Shown: positions 1-9,127, numbered from the stretch's first letter. The stretch is DNA of 12,806 nt from Oscillospiraceae bacterium (GCA_902789835.1 CADAPN010000058.1:1-12806), one strand, 5' to 3'. Notes: generated by a model from the sequence alone, not told the origin. Made by a program: numbers and translations.

Positions 1-1166
1 GAGTCCGTCCGCACGGTCAAGGACTTTTATTTCCAGGTCAGCACCATCGCCGGCGAAAAAATGGGCGAGAAGAAAAACACGCTGATCTTTCTCGACGAGA
101 TTCAGGCCTATCCGCATCTGCTCACCATGCTCAAATTCCTGAAGCAGGACGACAAGTTCACCTACATCGCCAGCGGATCGCTGCTCGGGGTGACACTGAA
201 GAAAACGAGTTCCATCCCCATCGGCAGCATCGAAGTCAAGCGCATGTTCCCGCTGGACTTTGAAGAGTTTCTTTTGGCAAACGGGTTCAACCGTTTTGCG
301 ATCGACACGATGCGTGAGAAGTTCCTGGCCGGTGAGAGCCTGGACGTCGCCGCGCATGAGAAGGTCATGGATCTTTTCAAGAAGTATCTGCTGATCGGGG
401 GTCTGCCCGATGCGGTGAACTCTTTTCTTGCCGATACCAATATCGTAAAGGTGCGAACGATCCATCATGATATCCGGGCGTTTTATGCCGATGACGCGTC
501 AAAGTATGAAGCGGACAACAACCGGAAGCTGAAGATCCGCAGGATCTATGACATGATCCCCTCCAATCTGGAGAGCAAGAAGAAGCGGGTTGTTTTTCAG
601 GATATCGAGGACAAGCGCGGCAAGCGCTTCTCCGATTATCAGGACGAGTTTGAATATCTGATCTCTGCCGGAATCGTCCTGGACGTCAACGCGATCTCCA
701 CGCCGGTGTTCCCGCTTACGCAGGCGGTCGGCAAGAATCTGCTCAAGCTCTATCTGAACGACGTGGGGCTTTTGACGGACGTTCTGTACGGCAGCAATAT
801 CCGCGCGATCCTGGACGATGAGACCGGGATCAATCTCGGCTCCGTGTATGAAAGCGTGGTGGCCCAGGAACTGGCCGCGCACGGCTGCAAGCTGTTTTAT
901 TACGATAATCGCAACAAAGGCGAGGTCGATTACCTGATCGACGATTACGACAGCCTGTCCGCCGTCCCCACGACAGCCTGTCCGCCGTCCCCATCGAGGT
1001 CAAGTCGGGCAAGGACTACACCATCCACAGCGCGCTGAGCGCTTTCGTGAAGAACGAAGACTATCATGTAAAGAAGGCCTATGTCCTGTCCAACACCCGC
1101 GAGATCACAACAAATGGCAAGATCACCTATATCCCGATCTATGATGTGATGTTCCTGGGAGACTAA
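1..1166 (+). pseudogene. DUF4143-type ATP-binding protein, 5'-truncated by window edge and frameshifted near the 3' end
   Basis: The frame is open from base 1, so the true start and the Walker A motif lie outside the window. A Walker B-like segment (LIFLDEIQ, about 85-108) follows, then the GGLPDAV stretch typical of the AAA_14/DUF4143 family (about 400-420). The DUF4143 domain fills the rest and resembles a PD-(D/E)XK fold, with EVDYLI (about 922-939) then IEVKSGK. In the present sequence an exact 23-bp tandem duplication (947-993) shifts the frame. Translation runs into an unrelated Ser/Pro/Arg-rich tail and stops at 1036-1038. Removing one copy joins ...SLSAVP directly to IEVKSGKDY and restores reading to TAA at 1164-1166 with a sensible end (...IPIYDVMFLGD). 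Family members are ATPases of poorly defined function, common in accessory regions. Family recognition is firm; whether the break is biological or an assembly error cannot be told from sequence alone. Confidence 0.85.
947..993. repeat. Exact 23-bp direct tandem duplication inside the DUF4143 gene
   Basis: Bases 948-970 and 971-993 are identical and directly adjacent; the phase can slide one base to 947. Because 23 is not a multiple of three, the second copy moves the reading frame, and deleting either copy restores it. The duplication falls between the EVD and IEVK parts of the domain's nuclease-like signature. Confidence 0.95.
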
Positions 1167-1219
1167 TTCTGCTTTTTCCGTTTGAATATAAATACTACCG
1201 ATCAATGAAGGTGAATCAT

Positions 1220-3028
1220 ATGACAGATAAAGAGTTGAAAACCTTAAAAGACAACCTTTGGCACGCAGCGGATGTACTGCGCAGCGGGGCGCATTTGGCG
1301 GCAAATAAGTATGGTCAGCCGATCCTTGGCTTGATCTTCCTTCGCTATGCCGATATCCTGTTCAAGCAGCACAAGAATGAGATTGATGCGGAGTATACAA
1401 AGAGGCTCGGCACCCGTATGGAGAAAACACGTAAGGAAATCGCGGTTGAGAAGTGCGGTTTCTATCTTCCGGAGTGCGCCTATTATGACTATATCAACGA
1501 TGCGCCGGACACGGCGGAGAAGGCCGATCTGGTGAAAAAGGCCATGGAGGCCATTGAGAGGGAAAATCCGAAAATGGACGGCGTTCTTCCCAAAGAGGTT
1601 TACGCCCAGCTGGTGCCGGAAGAAGAGCCTGAGCTGCTTTCCAATATTGTACGCATCTTCAAGGATATCCCCGAAAACTGCACTGTGGACATTTTCGGTG
1701 AGATCTACGAGTACTTCCTCGGCAACTTCGCCCTGGCAGAGGGGAAGGATGGTGGAACATTCTATACGCCCGCCACAGTCGTGCGCTACATGGTAGAAGT
1801 ACTGGACCCGCAGCCCGGTGACAAGAAGTTCCTTGATCCCGCTTGCGGCTCCGGTGGTATGTTTGTCCAGGCGGCGCGGTATATGCACGCCCACAATGCC
1901 AACGAGGCCGAGCAGATGAAGTTCCGCTGCTACGGCGTGGAGAAGGAACCAGACACGGTCAAGCTGGCCAAGATGAATTTGCTGCTCAACAATGTGCGCG
2001 GCGACATCACGGAGGCAAACTCCTTCTACTCCGATCCGTACAACGCTTTTGGCGCGTTCGATTACGTCATGGCGAATCCGCCGTTTAATGTGGATGAGGT
2101 CTCCTTTGACCGCGTGAGCGGTGACCAGCGTTTTAACACCTATGGTGTTCCCCGCAACTCCACCAAATCTGCGAAAAAAACCTCCGACAAGAAAGAAACC
2201 GTTCCCAATGCCAACTACCTGTGGATCGGTTACTTTGCTACGGCCCTGAACGAGCACGGCAAGGCGGCGCTGGTCATGGCGAACTCCGCCTCCGACGCGG
2301 GCAAGAGCGAGTATGAGATCCGCAAAAAGATGATCGAAGAGGGCATCATCAGCCAGATGGTGACGCTGCCCTCCAATATGTTCTCCTCCGTTACCCTGCC
2401 GGCCACGCTCTGGTTCTTCGACAAGCACAAGCCGCAGACGGACAAGAAGGACGAGATCCTGTTTATTGACGCCCGCAATGTGTTCACCCAGGTGGATCGC
2501 GCTCACCGCAAGTTCAGCGATGAGCAGATCAAGAATCTGGGCGTCATTACCCGCCTGTATCACGGGGACACGGAAGCGTTTGCCGCATTGATCACGGAGT
2601 ATCGTGAGGCACTGGCCGCCGCCCCGAAAACTGCCGAGGACAAAGAAACCAAGACAAAGGCCTACTGGCAGACCCAGATCGACTGGCTGACCGAGCGATT
2701 CCCGGACGGCGTCTACCGGGATGTGATCGGCCTGTGCAAGGTCGCGAAGCTGGGCATTTCTTACGAACTTGATGAAAACGGTGAGCCCAAATTGAACAAG
2801 GACGGCGAGCCAATCTGTATCGTCGAGGAAGACAGCATCGCAGATCAGGACTACTCCCTAAACGCCGGGCGCTACGTCGGCGTGGTCATCGAAGACGACG
2901 GCATGACCGAGGCGGAGTTCAAGGAGACCATGCTCGGCCTGAATGCGGAGTTTGAGTCGCTGAACGAGGAAGCGAAGAAACTGGAAGCAGAGATTGCTGG
3001 GAATATCAAGGCGCTGTTTGGTGAGTGA
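1220..3028 (+). CDS. hsdM: Type I restriction-modification system, DNA methyltransferase subunit (M)
   Basis: This is the N6-adenine methyltransferase subunit, which with HsdS modifies the bipartite recognition site using S-adenosylmethionine. The N-terminal helical HsdM domain (LWHAADVLRSG...LIFLRYADILF, residues about 13-47) precedes the catalytic domain. That domain carries AdoMet motif I, DPACGSGG (206-213), and catalytic motif IV, NPPF (286-289). A charged, probably coiled-coil C-terminus (about 565-602) suits contact with HsdS. I chose ATG 1220 because GAAGGTG (1207-1213) sits six bases upstream; the earlier in-frame ATG at 1205 has no ribosome site. The 602-residue length fits this subfamily. 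It is the first gene of the hsd operon. The 53-bp AT-rich gap before it contains a TATAAA (1187-1192) but no convincing -35 box, so the operon promoter is unresolved. The gene appears intact. Confidence 0.96.
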   Translation: MTDKELKTLKDNLWHAADVLRSGAHLAANKYGQPILGLIFLRYADILFKQHKNEIDAEYTKRLGTRMEKTRKEIAVEKCGFYLPECAYYDYINDAPDTAEKADLVKKAMEAIERENPKMDGVLPKEVYAQLVPEEEPELLSNIVRIFKDIPENCTVDIFGEIYEYFLGNFALAEGKDGGTFYTPATVVRYMVEVLDPQPGDKKFLDPACGSGGMFVQAARYMHAHNANEAEQMKFRCYGVEKEPDTVKLAKMNLLLNNVRGDITEANSFYSDPYNAFGAFDYVMANPPFNVDEVSFDRVSGDQRFNTYGVPRNSTKSAKKTSDKKETVPNANYLWIGYFATALNEHGKAALVMANSASDAGKSEYEIRKKMIEEGIISQMVTLPSNMFSSVTLPATLWFFDKHKPQTDKKDEILFIDARNVFTQVDRAHRKFSDEQIKNLGVITRLYHGDTEAFAALITEYREALAAAPKTAEDKETKTKAYWQTQIDWLTERFPDGVYRDVIGLCKVAKLGISYELDENGEPKLNKDGEPICIVEEDSIADQDYSLNAGRYVGVVIEDDGMTEAEFKETMLGLNAEFESLNEEAKKLEAEIAGNIKALFGE

Positions 3029-3030
3029 GT

Positions 3031-4239
3031 ATGGATTTTACATATTGCAAGCTTAGGGACATACTGATTTCTATACATAGCGGTGGGACACCCTCAACTA
3101 CCATAAAGGAATACTGGGGTGGACCGTATAAATGGCTCTCCTCCGGAGAAACAGGGCAGCGATTTATTTCCGACACTGTGGATACGATTACAGAACGTGG
3201 GATTAACGAGTCATCGACAAAGCTTGCCAAGCGCGGAAGTGTTGTAATGGCATGTGCAGGGCAAGGAAAGACAAGAGGCCAAACCTCATATCTACTAGAT
3301 GACATGTATGTAAACCAGTCTGTAATTGTTCTCAACACTAACAGAAAAATAGTGCTTCCCTTGTACCTGTTCTATGATTTGACAGGTAGATATGAGGAAC
3401 TACGTGGCGGTTCAGATGCAAGCAGCACACGTGGAAGCATTACTACAACATCATTAAAAACTCTAGCTTTCCGCTATCCAGCTATAAGGGAGCAGGAAAA
3501 AATCGTTTCTATACTGTATGCGTACGACAACCTGATCGAAGTCAACAACAAGCGGATCAAGGTGCTGGAGCAGATGGCGGAAAATCTGTATAAGGAGTGG
3601 TTTGTCCGCTTCCGCTTCCCCGGACACGAAACTGCAGAGTTTGAAAACGGGATCCCGGAGGGGTGGGCTTATAGGCGAGCCGATGAGGTCATTGATTTCA
3701 ACCCGACGCTGAAAACAGGGAATCAAACGGAGTTTACGATCATCCCCATGGAAGCGCTCAGCACGAACTCCATGGTATTAGATTCAGGCTGCTTTGTGCG
3801 GCAGGATTCCATTTCAGGTCGGCGCTCACAAAACGGCGACACTTTGCTGGCCAAAATTACGCCCTGCCTGGAAAACGGGAAAACCGGGTTTGTTATGGGC
3901 ATGCCGGAAAACGAGGTGCTCGGAGGTTCGACCGAGTTTGTCGTTATGCGGTCTAAGGCATTAACGCCTCACTATGTTTATTGCATTGCCCGGAGCTACT
4001 ATTTCCGGCAGACAGCCATTTTGAGCATGAATGGAGCCGATGGGCGTCAGCGTGTTGACGAGGATAAGCTGAAATCAACAAAGATTCTTCAACCGGAAAA
4101 GACTGTGCTGGATCATTTCGAAACAATTGTTACGCCAATCTTCGATGGCGTTTATCAGATGGTACAGGAAAACAAGAACCTCATCCAGCAGCGCGATCTG
4201 CTTCTCCCGCGCCTAATGAGCGGGAAGTTGGAGGTGTAA
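3031..4239 (+). CDS. hsdS: Type I restriction-modification system, specificity subunit (S)
   Basis: HsdS reads the two half-sites of the target sequence and holds the M and R subunits. The layout is canonical. The first target-recognition domain begins with SGGTPSTT...EYWGG (residues about 17-31) and runs to about 150. A conserved central helix follows (REQEKIVSILYAYDNLI..., from residue 153, ending near KEWFVRFRFPG). A second recognition domain starts at IPEGW (about 209), and a distal helix ends in LLPRLMSGKLEV. ATG 3031 lies two bases after the hsdM stop with GGTGAG (3020-3025) upstream; a GTG at 3025 overlapping the hsdM stop is the alternative. Length, 402 residues, is normal for two complete domains. 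The first domain is visibly more AT-rich, with different codon choice, than the central helix and second domain, which suggests an acquired half. The half-site sequences cannot be predicted by eye. Confidence 0.95.
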   Translation: MDFTYCKLRDILISIHSGGTPSTTIKEYWGGPYKWLSSGETGQRFISDTVDTITERGINESSTKLAKRGSVVMACAGQGKTRGQTSYLLDDMYVNQSVIVLNTNRKIVLPLYLFYDLTGRYEELRGGSDASSTRGSITTTSLKTLAFRYPAIREQEKIVSILYAYDNLIEVNNKRIKVLEQMAENLYKEWFVRFRFPGHETAEFENGIPEGWAYRRADEVIDFNPTLKTGNQTEFTIIPMEALSTNSMVLDSGCFVRQDSISGRRSQNGDTLLAKITPCLENGKTGFVMGMPENEVLGGSTEFVVMRSKALTPHYVYCIARSYYFRQTAILSMNGADGRQRVDEDKLKSTKILQPEKTVLDHFETIVTPIFDGVYQMVQENKNLIQQRDLLLPRLMSGKLEV

Positions 4240-4241
4240 AC

Positions 4242-5867
4242 ATGGATACTATGACTGTGAAATTTCCTCACAACGAAACGGTTGACTTGCAATTTGGGAA
4301 ACCTATTGTCCTTCTTGGTGCTAACGGTGCCGGAAAAACCAGGTTCAGTGTTAAGATTGAAGAACTAAACGACCCAGCCTTTGGCAGCAGCAATCAATTA
4401 GATAGTAGCCACATACACAGGTTATCAGCGCAAAAGTCATTAACTATTCCAACATCTATTCCTATTTTTGACCATGAGAGTTCAGAAAAAAACCTCTTTT
4501 TGGGCAATGCGGAGCATTACGCAAATAAAAACAGCCAAAGGTTTCAACATGATCCTGTAACGCATCTGCTGAATGACTATCAGTTTGCGTTGTCCCTTTT
4601 GTTTTCGGAAGCCCAAAGAGAGCTTCAGCGTGAACACGATGAGGCAAAGAAATGTTCAGAAGAAGGAAAGCCCATTCCGGAACCGACCGATACAGTAGTT
4701 GATAAAGCGCAAAGAATATGGAATACCTTGCTTCCTCATAGAACCATTGACTTATCCGGAAATGGCATCCATGTCAACTTTAGTGCTCAAAAATACCACG
4801 GAAAAGAAATGAGCGATGGCGAACGCGTCATGCTGTACATGATTTGCCAAGCGCTTGTCGTTAAGCCTAACTCCCTGTTTATTATTGATGAGCCGGAATT
4901 ACATATTCACAAGGCGATTTTAAAAGAACTTTGGACATTGTTGGAAAATGAACGGCCCGACTGTGTGTTTATGTACTTAACGCACGACATTGATTTTGCA
5001 CTCTCTCGTAACAATGCACAGTATCTGTGGATCAAAAGCTACGACGGAAGCAGTTGGGAATATGAATTTCTTGACACGGATTGCTACCCTGATTTACCAA
5101 GTGACCTGCTTCTAGAAATATTGGGAACTCGGCAGAAGACCGTCTTTGTTGAAGGTACAAAGGACAGCTATGATTACAAGCTCTATCAGGAAATCTATAG
5201 AGAAAAAGGATTTCATGTGATTCCGTGTGGAGGGTGTCAAGATGTTATCCGGCTCGTAAAGGCCAAGAAGACATATGAGAAGCTACAGCCGATTGAAGTA
5301 TATGGAATTATAGACCGGGATTTTCGTGCAGACCGAGAAATAGCTGCGCTCAGAGAAGACGGCATTTATACTTTGGGCGTCGCAGAAGTAGAAAACCTTT
5401 TTGTCGTTCCGGAAGTATTAGAGATAATGGAACGTCTGCTGGGATGTGATTCCGGTACTGCAGATTCTGCAAAACAATTCATCACAGAATTGTTTAGTAA
5501 TTGCAAAGATAGGCAAATAGCAGAAGCACTGTCAAAGGAAATTTCACACCAGCTTTCTCTTTTTGAGCTTGGGGGCCAACAGTTCACAAATGAAGAGATT
5601 CGAGAGAAAATCGAGAATCGCTTTACTGTAGAAAACATTGGCGCATGGCGAGCAGAAAAAGAAGCCATTTTCAATTCTGCCAATACTTTACCCGAAATAC
5701 TTTTAGTTTTTAATTTTAAGGAACTCTCTCGAAAAATATCCTCGAAATTCAGCCTATCCGACAGAGACTTTCCTAAACGTGTCATAAATGTATTAACCAA
5801 GAACAAGGCAGCGAGAGCCGAGATTATGTCTGCTCTTTCTGCTTATGTTCCTGAGTTACCGCAGTAA
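4242..5867 (+). CDS. ABC-type AAA ATPase fused to DUF4435 TOPRIM-like domain (fused PARIS-like / RloA-like) within the hsd operon
   Basis: The N-terminal half (about 1-265) is an ABC/SMC-like ATPase. It shows Walker A GANGAGKT (26-33), signature-like MSDGE (190-194), Walker B LFIIDEPE (212-219) and a switch histidine in LTHD (246-249). A charged helical insertion lies at about 120-160. The C-terminal half (about 298-541) is a DUF4435 TOPRIM-like domain: FVEGTKD with E304, GIIDRDF with D358 and D360, and AEVENLF with E382/E384, which are the expected metal-binding acidic positions. This order matches ATPase-TOPRIM defence proteins such as OLD, and above all PARIS, where AriA (ATPase) and AriB (DUF4435 nuclease) can be fused. 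It also recalls the rlo genes found inside Campylobacter hsd loci. Start ATG 4242 has GGAGGTG (4230-4236) five bases upstream and lies two bases after hsdS. The gene is strikingly more AT-rich than its neighbours. Domain calls are firm; the exact defence family and trigger are inferred. Confidence 0.88.
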   Translation: MDTMTVKFPHNETVDLQFGKPIVLLGANGAGKTRFSVKIEELNDPAFGSSNQLDSSHIHRLSAQKSLTIPTSIPIFDHESSEKNLFLGNAEHYANKNSQRFQHDPVTHLLNDYQFALSLLFSEAQRELQREHDEAKKCSEEGKPIPEPTDTVVDKAQRIWNTLLPHRTIDLSGNGIHVNFSAQKYHGKEMSDGERVMLYMICQALVVKPNSLFIIDEPELHIHKAILKELWTLLENERPDCVFMYLTHDIDFALSRNNAQYLWIKSYDGSSWEYEFLDTDCYPDLPSDLLLEILGTRQKTVFVEGTKDSYDYKLYQEIYREKGFHVIPCGGCQDVIRLVKAKKTYEKLQPIEVYGIIDRDFRADREIAALREDGIYTLGVAEVENLFVVPEVLEIMERLLGCDSGTADSAKQFITELFSNCKDRQIAEALSKEISHQLSLFELGGQQFTNEEIREKIENRFTVENIGAWRAEKEAIFNSANTLPEILLVFNFKELSRKISSKFSLSDRDFPKRVINVLTKNKAARAEIMSALSAYVPELPQ

Positions 5868-5879
5868 AGAGGTGCCATC

Positions 5880-8800
5880 ATGCGCAATTTCATATCCGAA
5901 GACGATATTGAACAGGCGATCTTGCAAAAGCTTGAAAGTGAGCCGTTCCAATATGTTATTCTGCGCTGTGACCCTTCTCCGGACAAGCGCGAGCTGCTGC
6001 CGGATGGGACTGGACGCAGCAGCAAGAAAGAATGCGTACTCCCGCTTATTCTGCGGGAGGCCTTGTCGCGCCTGAATCCCGGTATTCCCGGTGAAAAACT
6101 GGAGGAGATCGCCCGCGACCTCTGCCGCGATTTCAGCGCCACGGATATGACGGCCACCAATTACAAGTACTATAACCAGATTCGCAACGGCATTAAGATC
6201 AGCCTCCGCCGCAACGGCAAAGAGGATTTCGATTTTGTGAAGCTGGTGGATTTCGACTGTCCGGAGAACAACACGTTCACCGCCGTTTCTCAGATGTGGA
6301 TACAGGGGCGCGTCTACTGGCGCCGTCCGGATGTGCTGATTTTTATCAACGGACTGCCCATGGTGTTTGTCGAGCTGAAAAACAGCATCGTCAAGGTGGA
6401 GGAAGCCTATAACGACAACCTGAAGAACTATCTGCGGGATATCCCGAACCTGTTTGCGTTCAATCAGATCTGCGTACTGTCCAATGGGCTGGAGACCCGG
6501 CTCGGCGCCTTCAACGCCACCTACAATCACTTCTTTGAGTGGCTGAAGGTGGACTCCGAGAAGGAACGGCCCGACCGTCGGGCGTTGAAGGAAGCCGGTA
6601 CGGTGGGCGAAAGCTCGGTCCGGTATTTCATCGACGGCTTGCTGCGGAAAGATCGGCTGGTGGATTACATTGAAAACTTCATCATGTTCCGCAACCAGAA
6701 GAACAAGATCATTGCCAAAAACCACCAGTATTTCGGTGTGAACAACCTGATGGAGTCGGTAAAGAACCGGGCAGAGCTGCAGGGCAAGCTGGGTGTTTTC
6801 TGGCATACCCAAGGCTCCGGCAAATCCTTCTCTATGGTGTTTTTCGCCCGCAAGGTTCGTCGCAAGATTCCGGGCAATTTCACATTCCTGATCATCACCG
6901 ACCGCGAGGATCTGGATGACCAGATCCACAAGAATTTCGTAAAGACGGAAGTGATTGGGCAGAAAGAGGAATGTCAGCCCAAGAACGGCAAACAGCTGCG
7001 GGACTATCTGCAGACCAACAAGTCCTTCATTTTCACACTGATCCATAAATTCCGCTATGACAAGGGTAAGAAGTACCCGGTGCTTTCCACCCGGGACGAT
7101 ATCATTGTGCTGGTGGACGAGGCGCACCGGACGCAGTACAAGGATCTGGCGGAAAACATGCGCACGGCCTTGCCCAATGCCAATTACATCGCTTTTACCG
7201 GCACTCCGCTGCTGGGCAGCAAGCGTCTGACCAACCAGTGGTTCGGAAACTATGTGTCGGAGTATAACTTCGCTCAGTCGGTGGAGGATGGCTCCACGGT
7301 GCCGCTGTTCTACTCCCGCCGTGTGCCGGAGGTTGGGCTGGAGAACGACTTTCTGGATGACGATGTGGTGGATATTATCGAAGAGGAAAACCTGAACGAG
7401 GACGAGACCAGACTGTTGGAGAACTCCTCGTCTCGTATTTTGGAGGTCATCAAGCGGGAAGATCGGATTGATAAGATCGCCCAGGATATTGCCCATCACT
7501 TCCCACGCCGCGGTTTTTTGGGGAAGGGCATGGTCGTCTCCGTCGATAAGTATACGACGGTGAAGATGTACGACAAGGTACAGCATTACTGGTCTATCGA
7601 AAAACAAAAGATTATGCAAGAGCGCAACGGTGCCGATACGAAGGAGAAGCGGGACGAATTGACGCGCATTCTGCAATACATGAACAAGGTGGAAATGGCG
7701 GTCATCGTTTCCGAAGAGGCCGATGAGAACGAGAAGTTTCAGAAGCAAGGGTTGGATATCGCCGCTCACCGGCAGAAAATGAATGCTGTTACGCCGGAGG
7801 GCTTGGATATTGAGGACCGCTTCAAAGATCCAGACGATCCATTGCAGCTCGTGTTCGTTTGTGCTATGTGGTTGACAGGCTTTGATGTGGAGAACCTGTC
7901 CACGCTGTATTTGGACAAGCCGATGAAGGGGCACACGCTGATGCAGGCCATTGCCCGCGCCAACCGTGTGTATCCCGGTAAGCCCTGCGGCATCATCGTG
8001 GACTATGTCAATGTGTTCAAGTACATGCAGAGAGCGTTGACGGAGTATGCGGCTGGTGATGATGGTACAGAGTTCCCGGCAAAGGATATCGACCAGCTGA
8101 TTATTCTGCTCAACAGCGCGGTGGATGAAGCGGATGATTTCCTGCTGAGCCTTGGCATTGATATTGGGGGAATCGTAGCGGAGGCATCCACTCTTGATCG
8201 GCTGGATCTGCTGCGGGAAGCCTACAATACGATCATTTCCAACGATGAAAACAAGGACAAATTCAAGGTGATCCTGAACACGCTGATGAATCTGTATGAG
8301 GCGTCACGGCCTGAAATTTTTGAAAAGAATTGGGAAAATGGAAAGTTCTCTCCGTTAACTTATCTCTATGGCCTTTTCTGCCACACTATTGATGACGAAA
8401 AAATAGAAAGAGCGCGATTGAGTATTTCAAAAATTCTGGATGGCAGCGTTATGACACAGAGTTCTTTCGAAACCAACGTAGCAGAGGATGTAGCACAATA
8501 TGTGATACATGGCACAAAGGTAATTGATTTGTCCAAGGTTAATGTTGAAGAGCTGAGAAAAGAGATCAAGATTGCCAAATACAAGGCCGTAGAGATCGAC
8601 GATCTGAAAGCGTTTATTGAGCAGGCACTTCAGCAGATGCTAAATCGCAACTGTACCCGTCAGAGGTTTTCTCAGCGCTTTCGCAGTATCATCGACCGCT
8701 ATAATGCTGGTGGGTCGGAAAATGAAGACTATTATGAACAGCTGCTCCAGCTGATTGAGGATATGAAAGCAGAGGACAGACGGCCCGAAGCCGAGGGACT

Positions 8801-9113
8801 GTCGGAAGAGGAGCTGGAAATCTTCGACCTGTTGATTGCCGGAAAAAGGCTCACAAAAGAGGAAGAACAGAAGGTCAAACTGTCGGCTAAGAATCTGTTT
8901 AAGAAGCTATCAGAAGAAAAAGCGGAACTGATGGTCGTCGACTGGTACAAAGACGAGCAGCCCAGAGCCAAGGTAAAATCGGCGATTGAAACATCTTTGG
9001 ATGCGGACTTGCCCATTTCGTATGATAAGGCGACATTCACCGCAAAAATCGATCTTCTGCTGACGCACTTTGTAGATATGGCCGTCCAAGGCTATGGATG
9101 GGTAGCGGCATAA
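5880..9113 (+). CDS. hsdR: Type I restriction-modification system, restriction/translocase subunit (R)
   Basis: HsdR is the ATP-driven translocase and endonuclease that cuts unmodified DNA far from the recognition site. The N-terminal nuclease domain shows the PD-(D/E)XK triad at D151 (RRPDVLIF) and E165/K167 (VELKN). The superfamily 2 motor follows: Walker A HTQGSGKS (309-316), DEAH (413-416), motif III TGTP (440-443), and a motif VI-like QAIARANR (689-696). A helical C-terminal region (about 800-1077) probably docks on the methyltransferase core. The 1077-residue length is usual for the family. ATG 5880 has AGAGGTG (5868-5874) five bases upstream and lies 12 bases after the ATPase-TOPRIM stop, so it is surely co-transcribed. 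A block at about 8315-8600, encoding part of the C-terminal region, is noticeably more AT-rich than the surrounding gene. All catalytic residues are present and no frame break is seen. Confidence 0.96.
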   Translation: MRNFISEDDIEQAILQKLESEPFQYVILRCDPSPDKRELLPDGTGRSSKKECVLPLILREALSRLNPGIPGEKLEEIARDLCRDFSATDMTATNYKYYNQIRNGIKISLRRNGKEDFDFVKLVDFDCPENNTFTAVSQMWIQGRVYWRRPDVLIFINGLPMVFVELKNSIVKVEEAYNDNLKNYLRDIPNLFAFNQICVLSNGLETRLGAFNATYNHFFEWLKVDSEKERPDRRALKEAGTVGESSVRYFIDGLLRKDRLVDYIENFIMFRNQKNKIIAKNHQYFGVNNLMESVKNRAELQGKLGVFWHTQGSGKSFSMVFFARKVRRKIPGNFTFLIITDREDLDDQIHKNFVKTEVIGQKEECQPKNGKQLRDYLQTNKSFIFTLIHKFRYDKGKKYPVLSTRDDIIVLVDEAHRTQYKDLAENMRTALPNANYIAFTGTPLLGSKRLTNQWFGNYVSEYNFAQSVEDGSTVPLFYSRRVPEVGLENDFLDDDVVDIIEEENLNEDETRLLENSSSRILEVIKREDRIDKIAQDIAHHFPRRGFLGKGMVVSVDKYTTVKMYDKVQHYWSIEKQKIMQERNGADTKEKRDELTRILQYMNKVEMAVIVSEEADENEKFQKQGLDIAAHRQKMNAVTPEGLDIEDRFKDPDDPLQLVFVCAMWLTGFDVENLSTLYLDKPMKGHTLMQAIARANRVYPGKPCGIIVDYVNVFKYMQRALTEYAAGDDGTEFPAKDIDQLIILLNSAVDEADDFLLSLGIDIGGIVAEASTLDRLDLLREAYNTIISNDENKDKFKVILNTLMNLYEASRPEIFEKNWENGKFSPLTYLYGLFCHTIDDEKIERARLSISKILDGSVMTQSSFETNVAEDVAQYVIHGTKVIDLSKVNVEELRKEIKIAKYKAVEIDDLKAFIEQALQQMLNRNCTRQRFSQRFRSIIDRYNAGGSENEDYYEQLLQLIEDMKAEDRRPEAEGLSEEELEIFDLLIAGKRLTKEEEQKVKLSAKNLFKKLSEEKAELMVVDWYKDEQPRAKVKSAIETSLDADLPISYDKATFTAKIDLLLTHFVDMAVQGYGWVAA

Positions 9114-9127
9114 GGGAGGTAGAGACA

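Noticed and set aside
1160..1220. Promoter for the hsd operon in the gap before hsdM
   Set aside because: A TATAAA at 1187-1192 exists, but no acceptable -35 hexamer stands 16-18 bases upstream, so I did not list it as a feature.
1244..2563. A 439-codon open frame on the minus strand opposite hsdM
   Set aside because: It is an antisense shadow of a clearly recognised methyltransferase gene, with no recognisable domain.
3025..4239. A phase-variable, invertible hsdS locus
   Set aside because: Only one hsdS is present, with no silent partial copy, no inverted repeats at domain borders and no recombinase gene in the window.
5856..7934. A 692-codon open frame on the minus strand opposite hsdR
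   Set aside because: It lies antisense to a gene with all catalytic motifs intact, has no ribosome site, and its His/Leu/Val-rich composition is the usual mirror of GC-rich codon use.
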